Below, in pieces: positions 12,136-23,622 of a stretch of DNA of 64,000 nt. Below the pieces are notes generated by a model. The model worked only from the letters and a program-made list of their open reading frames with translations. It searched no databases and was not told the DNA's origin. The position numbers and the translations under genes were made by a program. Position 1 is the stretch's first letter, and each line of letters starts with the position of its first letter. Origin of the DNA: Bactrocera neohumeralis (lineage: Eukaryota > Arthropoda > Insecta > Diptera > Tephritidae); the NCBI RefSeq assembly GCF_024586455.1, contig NC_065919.1:36060839-36124838 (forward strand), read 5' to 3'.

Positions 12136-12365
12136 CATTGGGGGTGTTTTTTTACGTGGCTAGTCCCAAACCCAACGCACGCTCGCCTTCAAACGGATGT
12201 TCTTAGGCTACCCAGAGGATACTTGGTCAAAGACCGGAAGTCGTGAGCTGCTTGAGTCATATGTAAAAGAATCGTTTCTGGCCACTCCCAAGTGAATGGC
12301 GATCAGAGAACTTTCCTCACTTGCGTGAACTTCTACACATGACTCCATCCTCCTGAAAAAATACA

Positions 12366-15300
12366 GACAATGACAAAATATTCAAGCAATAATTTTTACT
12401 TCTGCTTCCCCTAACTAGTAACTGGCGACAATGATGCATATGTAGAAATAGTAAACTCGATATTTGTTTCGTCTCGGTGTTTTTTTGAAGTGCGTTGGCA
12501 AAAAATACGTTCGCTACCTTATGAAGGAAATTAGGGGAAGGCTTTCTTTACAATTGTTATGAAAGTTTGACAGTTTGCTTCGTTTATGACGTTGCTTACC
12601 ACAAACTTGTCTCCAACATTCGAGTCGACGGCCGGAGATCTCACTAGCCGTTCAGAATAGGAAGGCATTGTAAAATAGAGCCCAAAAAGACGCCTTGATT
12701 TCTTCAGTAAACATAATTACTATCAGTTAGAGGGGAGATATGTACATATGTCGAATTTCCCGCTCAGGTGGTGTTAATTGATTTATGTAATAACATTTAG
12801 AAATATTTCAGTTTCTCTTAACATACCCTCGCTTTTAAGTCAGACAATCGCTTACTAATTTATTGCATTGAAGCCAGCATTTTTTGTTTGCTCTCTTCTT
12901 ATCTTGTGCTAAGTGTGTGCATACAGTGGCAAAATCATCTGTACATAAATGTAGCTAAAGCTAAGCTGGAAAGTCTACAGTCTGTGCATAGATATCCACT
13001 ACTGCTAGAGCACTGATTTGCTGTTAACTATTTGGTGTTCATTTGTTTTTTTTATTCGTATTTTGTAGAAATTTGTTTTTGTTATTGTGAGAAAATTTAT
13101 TCAGACTAAAAATTTTATTCGAACGAATATTTACCACCGTTTGTAGCGTTAGTTGTGTTGTGTGTAACATTTGTTATGCTCATCGTTGCCGCTCTCTACC
13201 CAGCAGATTCCACACCATTGGCTGAGCGCGACGAGGTCAGACATGTGGCGAACAGCAGCTCGATATAATACTTCAGTTGTTAATTAAACGCCGAAGTTAA
13301 AGGGTCTCTGTGGGCAAATATTAGTGACACTGCGTCATTCTGCGCAATGCCGTCGCAAACTATTGTGGATATTACAGAAGTGTCCTCATCCAGGGTTGGA
13401 TATTGGAGCTGATACCTCACTAATAACTCTTTGTTCAGTAAAGTGTGATTTTCTACTAGCTTGTGCCGAGTTTAATTAAAAATTTTATAATATTAAAAAA
13501 TAATTATATTTCCTGCTAATAGAAAAAATCGTTTAAGCAGCACAAAATAGATTTATAGGAAATAAAACGGATACCAAAATTTGGTAAGTACAGTCTTGGG
13601 AATAGTATTAAAGATATATATACATACATATGTGTTTATGTATGTATATTTAGAAAGTTAGAAATGAAAACTGAAAAATCTTAAAAATTGTGTCGAAAAT
13701 CGCTTACAATAAAAAACGCCTGCGATTATTGCGCAGACGCGCCCCCTACCATTGTTTGCTTGCCTTGGTTTCCAATGGGCTCTTCGCCTACATACAAGCT
13801 ACATATACATACAAGGACTAATTTGCAAATCAATTGATGCGTGTAAATGAAATTTTTAATATTTTCAAAGAACTACTAGGATATAATACTACATAGCCAT
13901 GCAAAAGGACCTCATGTTGGTTCTTATTTAAAAAACTATAATTCTGAAAATATGTACATATGTGTTGAGTGTGAGAAACACACCAATTTGCCGCTATAAC
14001 AGTCTAGCAACAACAGTTCTATTCACCCCTGCATTGCTCTGGCGTGTGTTTAACTTTCAGCAAGTAAAAGCTTTTCATCCACATTTGTTCTATGAGCCCA
14101 GAGCGAAGAGGGGCAAAACAGCAGGGGAGAGTCCACCACCTCCGTTGATATTTTCAAAAGCCTTTTACTGTCGAATTGCTGCCGATGTTAAAAGTCGCAT
14201 TGCTATTAACACCTTAGTAAAGAGACAAACAACAATTAACTAACTAACAACTACATTATTACTTATAACGCTTTAAAAATATCTGAACAGAAGGAAACTG
14301 AATTGAAATCCACCCTTAAATTAACTTAGTCTCATCCATAAGCGCCAATGATGACACTTGTCAGACTCTCAAGTATTAATTCATCATTTAGGTATACTAA
14401 AATCTTAACAGAGGAGCCAAAAATATAGAAAGTAATAATGATAAAGCTACCGATAACAAATAACGGATAACAGTGAACGTAACCCATGTGGAACTTAAAA
14501 AACACTCGTTTTACCCAGACATAGTTGCAATCCATTTCACCGCGTTTAAACATAGCTGAGCCGTAAGATCTCTCGCTCTCCCCTATCCAAACGTTAGCTA
14601 ATAAGGTTTTGCAACCCTACCACCGTCATTCGGAGGCAATGAACAGGGTATTTTTGCCACAAGGCTTGCTTACCTGCCTGACTGGCAGGCTGTCTAGAGT
14701 TGTTCATGTGTGCATAAAAGGAGCTCTTGGACCTTATATATGTGTGTGCGTGAAAATAAGCATTCACTACAGTACGGCTGATTGTGTGCAACATGGCGGC
14801 CGAATTCGTGTAATTGTGTATGTGGCTTCCAATTTTAAGGAAGGTCATACAAGAAAATGTATCTGTATTATATTGTATGTGTGTAAAACGTTCGATGTAT
14901 TTAACTAAACGCTAGTTAATAGTTGAAATATTTTTATTCTTATCTGACGCCATTCTAAAACTGTGAATATGTTTCGAAATACATAATTTGTTTTGCCAAT
15001 ATTTAAACTTAAACTTTGGATACAGTTATTATATTCTAACTAACTAACCCAATCATTTAATAAATATTAAAGTTGTTCAATGATTGCATGCCGTCATACC
15101 ATATACGCTATACCACTATTATTTTTCTGCGTACCTAAATATTTTTCTGCACAGTTGGACTAAATCATCTAAAACTTAAATGTTCGTAATTTTAAATTTT
15201 GCCTTTTTATCGTGTTTGCTATATATTATGAATACAATTTTTATGATTTAGAGTTTTTCTTCAAGGATTTCTTTCATTTTGAATTATTTTAGAAGTAGAC

Positions 15301-15917
15301 ATCTACAAAAATCCTTCTTCTGATGTTATATTATTGCTTTATGATTCTGTCCCATCAAAGACAATTAACTGATTCCAAAGCCATCTTCATTTGGATGTGC
15401 GTCGAATAACATTGTCAGTATTTTTATTGTGTTTTGCGATATAGTGAGAAGAGGAGGTAAAAATAATAAGCTTTTATAGAAATTATTATGAAAAAATTTC
15501 CATTTTTAGTTTCAGGCAGTTTTCTGACAGTTAAAAATCAATTTTTATTTTCTTACCAGCAACAGCTTATTTTCTTTAAAATAAATTAATATAGTAAAAA
15601 TGAAGCGAGCTTATTTTATTTATAATTTATTAATTATTGTTAAATGTTATCAAATATTTTAAATTAGGGTGCGGTAATTAAAATGGAGTTTTTTATTGGT
15701 TCACGTCAAATGTAGCTTCACATTAAGGGCAACAATGAAATCATTTCATACAAATGTAGGTTAAAATTTAAATCACGTCTGCATTCAATTTTTTTACTGC
15801 TTCTATCTCGCTATTCACTTTCGTTAAACCTTTGTTGTTATACATATATGCCAAAAATCTTTGCTCAAATTATTTTATTTTTTTACTTGCTTTAGATGAA
15901 AACAAATGTATGTATAT
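12366..15917. other. Long AT-rich interval without a recognised gene
   Basis: Nothing could be named. GC-richer islands at 13,180-13,420 and 13,730-13,800 and again at 14,080-14,150 stand out from the AT-rich background and could be regulatory or untranslated exon sequence, but I find no supported reading frame. A 93-codon frame at 13,962-14,243 and overlapping frames on both strands at 14,594-14,908 lack domains and are treated as chance. Confidence 0.4.
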
Positions 15918-16955
15918 AACAAGTAAGGAAGGGCTAAGTTCGGGTGTCACCGAACATTTTATACTCTCGCACGATAAAGTGATAATCGAGATTTCATTAC
16001 CAGTCATTTACATATTTTTCAAATACCGTATTTGTGTAAAGTTTTATTCCGCTATCATCATTGGTTCCTAATGTACATATACATACATATACATATTATA
16101 CAGAGAAGGCATCAGATGGAATTCAAAATAGCGTTATATTGGAAGAAGGCGTGGTTGTTAACCGATTTCACCCATATTTTGTACATGTTATCAGGGTGTT
16201 AAGAAAATATTACGTACCGAATTTCATTGAAATCGGTCTAGTAGTTCCCGAGATATGGTTTTTGGTCTATAAGTGGGCGACGCCAATCCCATTTTCAATT
16301 TTTAAAAAAAGCCTGGGTGCAGCTTCCTTCTGCCATTTCTTCCGTAAAATTTAGTGTTTCTGACGTTTTTTGTTAGTCTGTTAACGCACTTTTAGTGATT
16401 TTCAACATAACCTTTGTATGGGAGGTGGGCGAGGTTATTATCCGATTTCTTCCATTTTTGAACTGTATATGGAAATGCCTGAAGGAAACGACTCTATAGA
16501 ATTTGGTTGACATAGCTATAGTAGTTTCCGAGATATGTACAAAAAACTTAGTGGGGGCGGGGCCACGCCCACTTTTCCAAAAAAATTACGTCCAAATATG
16601 CCCCTCTCTAATGCGATCCTTTGTGCCAAATTTCACTTTAATATCTTTATTTATGGCTTAGTTATGATACTTTATAGATTTTCAGTTTCCGCCATTTTGT
16701 GGGCGTGGCAGTGGGCCGATTTTACCCATCTTCGAACTTAACCTTCTTATGGAACCAAGGAATACGTGTACCAAGTTTCATCATGATATCTCAATTTTTA
16801 CTCAAGTTACAGCTTGCACGGACGGACGGACGGACAGACAGACAGACATCCGGACTCTACTCGTCACCCTGATCACTTTGGTATATATAAACCTATATCT
16901 GACTCTTTTAGTTTAGGACTTAGGTCTTTAGCAACTTTGTTGCGAGAGTATAAAA
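15918..16955 (+). repeat. Tephritid-type dispersed repeat, complete reference copy
   Basis: About 1,038 bp from AACAAGTAAGGAAGGGCTAA to the terminal TATAAAA. Near the left end GTTCGG and CCGAAC form a short hairpin (15,938-15,955). TTTTATACTCTCGCA at 15,957-15,971 is the exact inverse of TGCGAGAGTATAAAA at 16,941-16,955. Conserved words (TGGGCGAGG..TTATCCGATTTC, GGGGCGGGGCCACGCCCACT, GTACCAAGTTTCATCATGA) and a (CGGA)n-(CAGA)n block near 16,818-16,847 occur in the same order in other copies. A 97-codon frame inside is not conserved as protein. It is close to the copy at 61,962-62,888, so it is fairly young. Confidence 0.88.
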
Positions 16956-19900
16956 AGTTTACTAGTGACGGAGAATATTAATCTAAATTTTGGAATTGTC
17001 GAAAACTGACCCAGACGGGTCCATTTAATTTGCGGGCGCAAGCCGAATCATTAAATATTTATTTCCTATATTGATACATCATTTTTTATATTAGAATCAG
17101 GTTTGATCTCCATCTCACACTAACCAATTGGTGTTTTTGGCAGCTGTTTGCTTACGACACGAAAAGTTTGTTTTAGCTGATTTATTCCAAAGAATTCCAT
17201 ATTACTTAATTTGTATACTTTGTTGTGTTGTTGCTATCACAAATCAGACGCATATACATTATTATGAGTTCAATTTAAAGGAGTAAATTTAAAATACTCA
17301 TATCACCAGGAAAAAGAACATATTATTATATACAAAACTAATTACACGGTCGAATTTTTTTTTATTTGTTGAAACTACGAATATTTAATAAGTTAAAAAC
17401 TCTAACAATAAAACAAACTTATATTATAAGAATATCACCTTACGGGCAGTCCTCATCGCTTTTCCCGTAACTGGATAAATTTCATGAACCCGACATTCAT
17501 ATTATTTTCATACACAAGCAATTCGACATGAGTACGTTCTAGTGACCGGACGCGAACACTAATTTGGCAATATTTCGATCAAACTATCTTTGATAAACGG
17601 ACAAGATTTCATAAAATTTGGCAAGGAAACCGTGTACAATTTATAAATTCATAATTCTTCTTTTTCAAATTCTAATTAATTTTTTGGTTTTTGGACAGTT
17701 GTTTTTAAGAATAATACGTGAAATGATCATATCACACAAATTCACCTGCACTGGTTCGCGGTGATTCAACGGAAACTAATTAACAGCACGCATGATTAGT
17801 TCAATAGAAATATAGTTCTGATTTGTATGTTATTGTTGTTTTTAATTCCAACATAAAAAAATAATTTAATTTAAAAATTTCTTGAAGCAATTGTTATTTT
17901 ATAATAGAAGTAATGTCCCAAAACATTTTAGGTTTAAAAAGCATTTTATTTCCCCCATCGTAATATTGAGTTCACAGCAAAGATATAAGTATGTATGTAT
18001 ATTTCAAAGGAAACTTTTGTCAATTCCTCTCTTTTTCGAATTTTTCCACATCTTGTGATTCAGTTGTTTATCATAGTGATACAAAGTCGGGCATTCAACA
18101 TTTTTTCGAATACTACAAACGTAGCTCAAAGAGGAACTGCCTAAAATATGGAGGAATAAAAACAAAACTATGCTCCGTCGGAGGCAAAAGTCAACTGTTC
18201 ATTTATTGTTGGCGGTCGCATTTGCGCGCACACGCCGGTACAATGTCTGACAACGTTCGTATCCGCATGTGCATTCTGTTTTTCACGTTCCACGAATATA
18301 TCTGCTTTATAACCTTGCCACTCGCGCAATGTTTAACAACAATAACAAACCGGCATACAAACATATCATGCGGCAATAACCTTCATGCGATTTTCAGTTT
18401 GCGAGAGCGGTCTAAGTTGCAAAGATTACCTGTTCTCCGCATTGTTTTCAGTATTACCTTCGCAACATCTATGCTTTGACGGAAATATGTACTAGGGGCG
18501 CAAGTCAATTGTATTTGTATCATTAAGGTGGTCAAACTAAAATATTTCCCATAAATCGATGGTATACAATGCATATTATTTTTCTCAACTTTCGCACTTT
18601 TATTATCAAAATAGTTACTATTAATTTACATTTACAATTACAACTTTTAAATTTACATTAGGCCTCAAGCTTTAACAGACAACTTACATGTTTTAGCTTG
18701 GAGAGCAAATCTGCCAAAAAAGACTTTATAAAATTCCATACACGCTACAAATTGGAGGAGAAACTCGACAAAAGTAAGCACTTCTAGCATGTTTATAAAA
18801 TTCGAATCTACGCTATATTCTAAGCATACCCTTAATTCAACTAAGCGTTTCAGTTTTATTGTATTATTTCTACTTATTTGCAGAAGTGTAGTGGTTTCAA
18901 TTAAAATTGTTTTATATTAAAAAATAGCATGGACCCAACATAATTTTTGTCATTTCTATACTCAAGACCGATTTTATTCTGACCATGATTTCGAATTCTT
19001 AGAAGGATTAGTCTGTCTTATAATAAAATTACACGCGCAAATTCTCACCTTTATTAAGGCACAATTTTATTTTACATTTACATATATAAAAATATTGAAC
19101 AGACAAGGTGATGTCCAGACGTATTGTACATAGATCTATGAAAATGTGAAATGATATTAAAAAAATAATACAATATTGTTTTATCAAACTTCTCAGGTAT
19201 AACAAAACTTGGCACTAAAACTAAAATGAAAGTGACCCAATCGAGAATATCTGTCGTAACATAATCATAAAATTGGAAAGTACAGACAAAATCCTTGAAC
19301 CAGATTTATTTGAGATAATACGACTGTGGGTGTGCTCAGAAAGTCACCCTATTTAAAACATTTTATACAAATTAAATGAATCTCAGTAGCGAAGCTCTTG
19401 GGAAATCTGTTGACTTCTCAACGGTATAATGCTGAATCACTATGCACATATGTATGTATTATATGTGTGCATATATGAACAGATATATTTGTCCGTAGTC
19501 ATGTTTCTAACCCATATACCTACATACATACATACATGCATTTTATTTTGCCGACTCTGGGGTAAATGATCTTTATTAATGGAATGCGCAGCTTCGATGT
19601 TTGTAAACAACAAACCGGCTTTAACTACCGGAGTGAACTTGCCACAATAAGATACTGAAGGAAATTGTAATTTCGCGATCGCTCCGTTGTTCCGACTTTT
19701 TGGCAAAAGAATGAATAGGTGCTTATGTTGTGCGAACCGCGCACCAAGTAAATACTCCCAACGTATTTCGAGAATACGAACAAATACATACATACATAAG
19801 TATGTATGTGCCTATAAAATACATGCATATGTTTTCGTTTCTGTAGATGTACATTTATAATTGTCTGTTAATGAGCTCGATCGGTGTTTAAAGGTTCTGC

Positions 19901-22639
19901 CACAAGAAAAATTTTAGAATCAGGCTAATATTTTGGAAGAACTGTAATAAATATTAAATTATTTATTTATTTTGATTTCTTCATAACACTTTATAATTTT
20001 TTATAAAATTAAGAGTCTGGATAACAAATTTTGGTTTGTAAACAACATTATTGTTTTAAGATGAAATCTCATCCAATCAAATATGGTTAATTTTCCAAAT
20101 ATTTCGGTCAAACGAAGCGTTTCAAATTTTCTGTCACAAGGACATTTTCATAATCAACTGTTCAAAATTAAAAATATTATACGTCTTATGAGTAAAGACT
20201 GAACAAAATTGTTTTCCCTTTATTTTTTATTTTATCAATAGCAATGATGATACATTTACATATTTAACCATACATTTACGCTCATTTTTCTTATGCATAC
20301 ATATTCATATGTAGTATTTGGATATGTACATATGAATGTAGAAATACGAATTCAAAGTTAGTCGTGATCAAATATTTTTCATTAGCTTCATTGGTGTTAA
20401 ATGGCTTGACACGTGAATTTAATTATCAGTCGCCGAATTGAAACAGTTATTTACATACAATATAGCAGTTATACGTTAAATGACCTACAAAATATACATA
20501 AGTAAATATGTATTATTAATGTATAAACATCTTGGCAAGTACAATTCAGACACTTCATACAATGTAAGAAAATGCATTGCCTAGTATTTTTCAAGCAACT
20601 AAATCAGCTTATTTAAATAAAATTTAATTTTTCATTTAACTCTTATCGCAATTAGGTTTCCTCCAAGCGCTCAGATCAGATTGAACTGAGGTTAGACGAA
20701 AGTATGTTGCCTTGCATGAGATCCGAAAATCGGGAAATAATTAATTAATATAATATCATTGTTAATAATTTATCACCCATCGTCTATTGAGGCAACCGGA
20801 GAAAAAATATTTCTCTGGCATATAACGTTAATAACTGGAAAAAAACAAATGTCATTTACTAACTTTCATATAGTTTAGTGAAAAAAAATTAACTGTTTCT
20901 TAAAGCTTATAAAATAAAACACTGAAGAACTTCATTACAATTATCTATTACCTATTATCTTCTTATCTACCATATGAGTAAGATAGATTTGAGATGATTA
21001 CGATAGATAAATCTCACAATCGTAGTAAGAAAAGTTCCCACTGTAAATATTGCATATCACGTTTATGTATACAAGTACACGACAATGCTACACGACACAT
21101 GCATACATATATACCAACCTACCCCTGTGTCTCATAATGTTGCAATGTGTCTGCAATGCTGCATAGAAGCCATTAAAAGTGTACTTCAATGTACTGAAAG
21201 GACGAAGGCGAACAGAGCTGATTGTGTGTGCGTGCGAGAGGCCTGATGATTGGAGAGTGAAAGAGCAAGAGCACAAACTATTAGAGGTGGTGCCGAATAA
21301 AAGTGGGTATAATGCATATGTGTTTGTAAAACGGTGTAATTGCGCGAACTCTATGCATTGTTTACTCAAATCTTGGCTGGGTCCTCTGGGGAAGCCACTA
21401 AACCCAAAAGAAAAACATTTTAAAATAGAGGTAGACACTTGCAACCATACTCGAAAATCTTACCTCAATATTTGCTTTTTGACTTCATAATTGTTTTAGC
21501 ACCAACTAAATTGTTAAGTCAATAAAATGTAGACTAACTAGAAAACAATCGGTAATGAGTTGTAATACTTTCTGTTCTGAATATCCCTAATGAATTGGCT
21601 TAAGTAGGTATTACTCACATTACTTACATCCCATCTCTTTCTGTGTATTTTTCAGAGAATTAATGATCAACAGGAATTAATGCTGTACTTATGAACGAAA
21701 CTAAATAACGGGATCAATGGTGCTAAAGTCATAAAATTGGCAACGTTTAACCTACTTTACTGCTAAAACAACAAATAAGCAAAAGGAACAATGACAAGCA
21801 TTTTAAACGTCGGCGGAGGTGACTATTTATAATCCATTGCAAAATTCATACATTTCAACACAGTTGGTGTATGTGTGTGCTGCACTCGTCCGAAGGCGTT
21901 GGAAAACCCGCTGACATTGGAAAATTTCTTCTTGCTGTGCTGCTACGCTCTGCATGTCGTAATGATTTGTTTCATACAAGTATGTCGAGCAATATGATTT
22001 AGACGGTTACATTAAGTTTTTGTTTGGATTTTACTTTCTCTATGTATGCATTTATTTTTGCTGTTTCGATTTTATTTCTAAAGGAGAAGTTGCCATCAGC
22101 TGCCGGCTCCCAACCAAACATGTGCGCTCAGATCGCTTTCATCGGAACCGAACCATTGGCAACGGGTGGCTTTGTAAAAGGAACAGTAGAAATACTGAGA
22201 AATAGCCCTTTATGCCTTCATAGCCGGGACATTAGTCAGCATAATTAGTTCCGCAAATTATTTAACGTTGACGATCTTCCTTTAAGCATTGGCAAGAAGA
22301 CATACACGCATACATGGTTTTTTATTCACAATTCCATGCGAAGGTAATTACTTGATATTGACAAAAAAATTAAAGAAAATAATTCTTGAAGTTGGAAATA
22401 AACGTTATACAAGTATATCCGGCAAATATTGAATATCTCACTTTGGAATAATTTCTTTTTTTTTAATTTTAGTCCAACTTTTTTGTTTTCTAACTAAATT
22501 TTAGTTTAAAGTAACGTTTTTTTATAGCAGTTAAATAGTCTTATTTAATATTCTTGTTGATGATTTCAACTCTGTTTTTTTTTTATCATACTTCTAAACA
22601 GGTATGGTACATTTTATATCACACTTATCATTATAATTA
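16956..22639. other. Long AT-rich interval without a recognised gene
   Basis: No homology-bearing frame is seen. The longest frame (17,991-18,479, 162 codons) begins in an ATGTATGTATATTT microsatellite and contains no domain. Frames at 19,440-19,828 and 21,088-21,490 overlap on both strands. A GC-richer patch at 22,078-22,248 has an open frame that looks more protein-like (see findings). (TACA)n/(TATG)n tracts occur near 19,500-19,530, 19,785-19,810 and 20,290-20,335. Confidence 0.4.
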
Positions 22640-23622
22640 TAATAACACTCTCGCACCGCATTGCTGCAGAGTGTAATACTGTCTGTTCGTCCGTCCATCC
22701 GTCTATGCATCCTGTAAGTAAAAATCCTTGAGTAAAAATTAAGATACCTTGTGAATCTTGTGCAGATGGGCTTAAGCGTATCGGACCATTTTAACACTCA
22801 CAATAAGAAAAAAACTGCTTATTATCCGCACATTAAAAAAAATTGTTGAAAAGTGACCCTAACCACCCTCCAAAGCACTAAAGCTGAATTAACCAAATTT
22901 GCTCAGAGCAAATATTTTCAGCACTTCCTTAACTCCCCGTATAACGGTTATGTTGAAAATTGCTAAAAGTGCGATAACTCACTCAATAAATGCGCCAGAA
23001 GCATTAAATTTCACAACCAAGATGAAAGGGCAGAGCTTTATAGGAGCAAGTGTAAAATTTGGAAGGTGGGCGTTGTACCACTCACCTTTAGGTGAAATCT
23101 TATCATATACTAGCATACCATTTGATTCCTTCCCTTCCAGTCGATTATATCGGGATATAGCTTTGCACAAGTAGTTCGCTAAAAGCAATTAATTTTATGC
23201 CCAAAAATTATCGAAATCAGTCTATAACTTTTCAAGGACCCAAACACCAAATATCTGGACCCTAGAGAATTTAGCTGATTTTTAATCGAACATATGAGCC
23301 GATCTGTGAATACTAGTATTGAAGTTTGGGGAGTATTTTCTTGGGATGATAGCATGCTCTTGTGCCTTCTTTAGCCTCCATATACCCAATATATTTTCGA
23401 AATACCGGTTTACTTCTCTCAGTCATTATGCAAGAAATCTCAACGAAATTTAGAAAGAATATCTTTCGGATAGCCGTGTATCTTTTTGCCCATGATTCAA
23501 AATAATTAATACAAAAATTCCTAATTTTAATTTAAGCATATACGAAATTCTCATATATCACTTTACCTTGCGAAGGTACGAAACGTTCTGTTACAGCCGA
23601 ACTTAGCCTTCCTTACTTGTTT
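22640..23622 (-). repeat. Tephritid-type dispersed repeat, minus orientation
   Basis: Reading plus-wise it starts at ACACTCTCGCACCGC (the inverse of the family's right end), passes GTCCGTCCATCCGTC (inverse of the CGGA block, about 22,688-22,704) and ends at CCGAACTTAGCCTTCCTTAC before TTGTTT (23,598-23,622), the inverse of the family's left end. About 980 bp, so almost full length but diverged from the copy at 15,918. Confidence 0.82.

Larger units (their letters stand above)
10973..12354 (-). mobile_element. RTE/CR1-like LINE, copy A: internally deleted, flanked by 11-bp target duplication
   Basis: This copy keeps both ends of the LINE family but has lost the middle. On the minus strand it starts at the same base as the full-length copy D (GGAGGATGGAGTC, 12,354 side), runs through the 5' untranslated region to the start-codon region, then jumps directly to the reverse-transcriptase C-terminal part just after the catalytic motif (junction near 12,135). 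It ends in an (AAG)n tail at 10,973-10,985. GAAAAAATACA is repeated perfectly at 10,962-10,972 and 12,355-12,365. Removing the nested MITE, the insertion is about 1.03 kb against about 3 kb or more for a whole element. Confidence 0.9.

Noticed and set aside
13180..13420. GC-richer island as a promoter
   Set aside because: No supported transcription start, TATA box with spacing, or downstream coding exon could be tied to it.
16061..16354. 97-codon frame inside the dispersed repeat, also seen near 62,175
   Set aside because: Both copies are repeats; the frame differs at its start and other copies break it. It is shared by repeat homology, not by protein selection.
17991..18479. 162-codon open frame on the plus strand
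   Set aside because: It begins in a microsatellite, has no domain or start context, and overlaps an open minus frame. Chance in AT-rich DNA is more likely.
21088..21490. Overlapping 118- and 103-codon frames on opposite strands
   Set aside because: Both are open over the same bases without domain or splice signals, which fits low stop density, not two genes.
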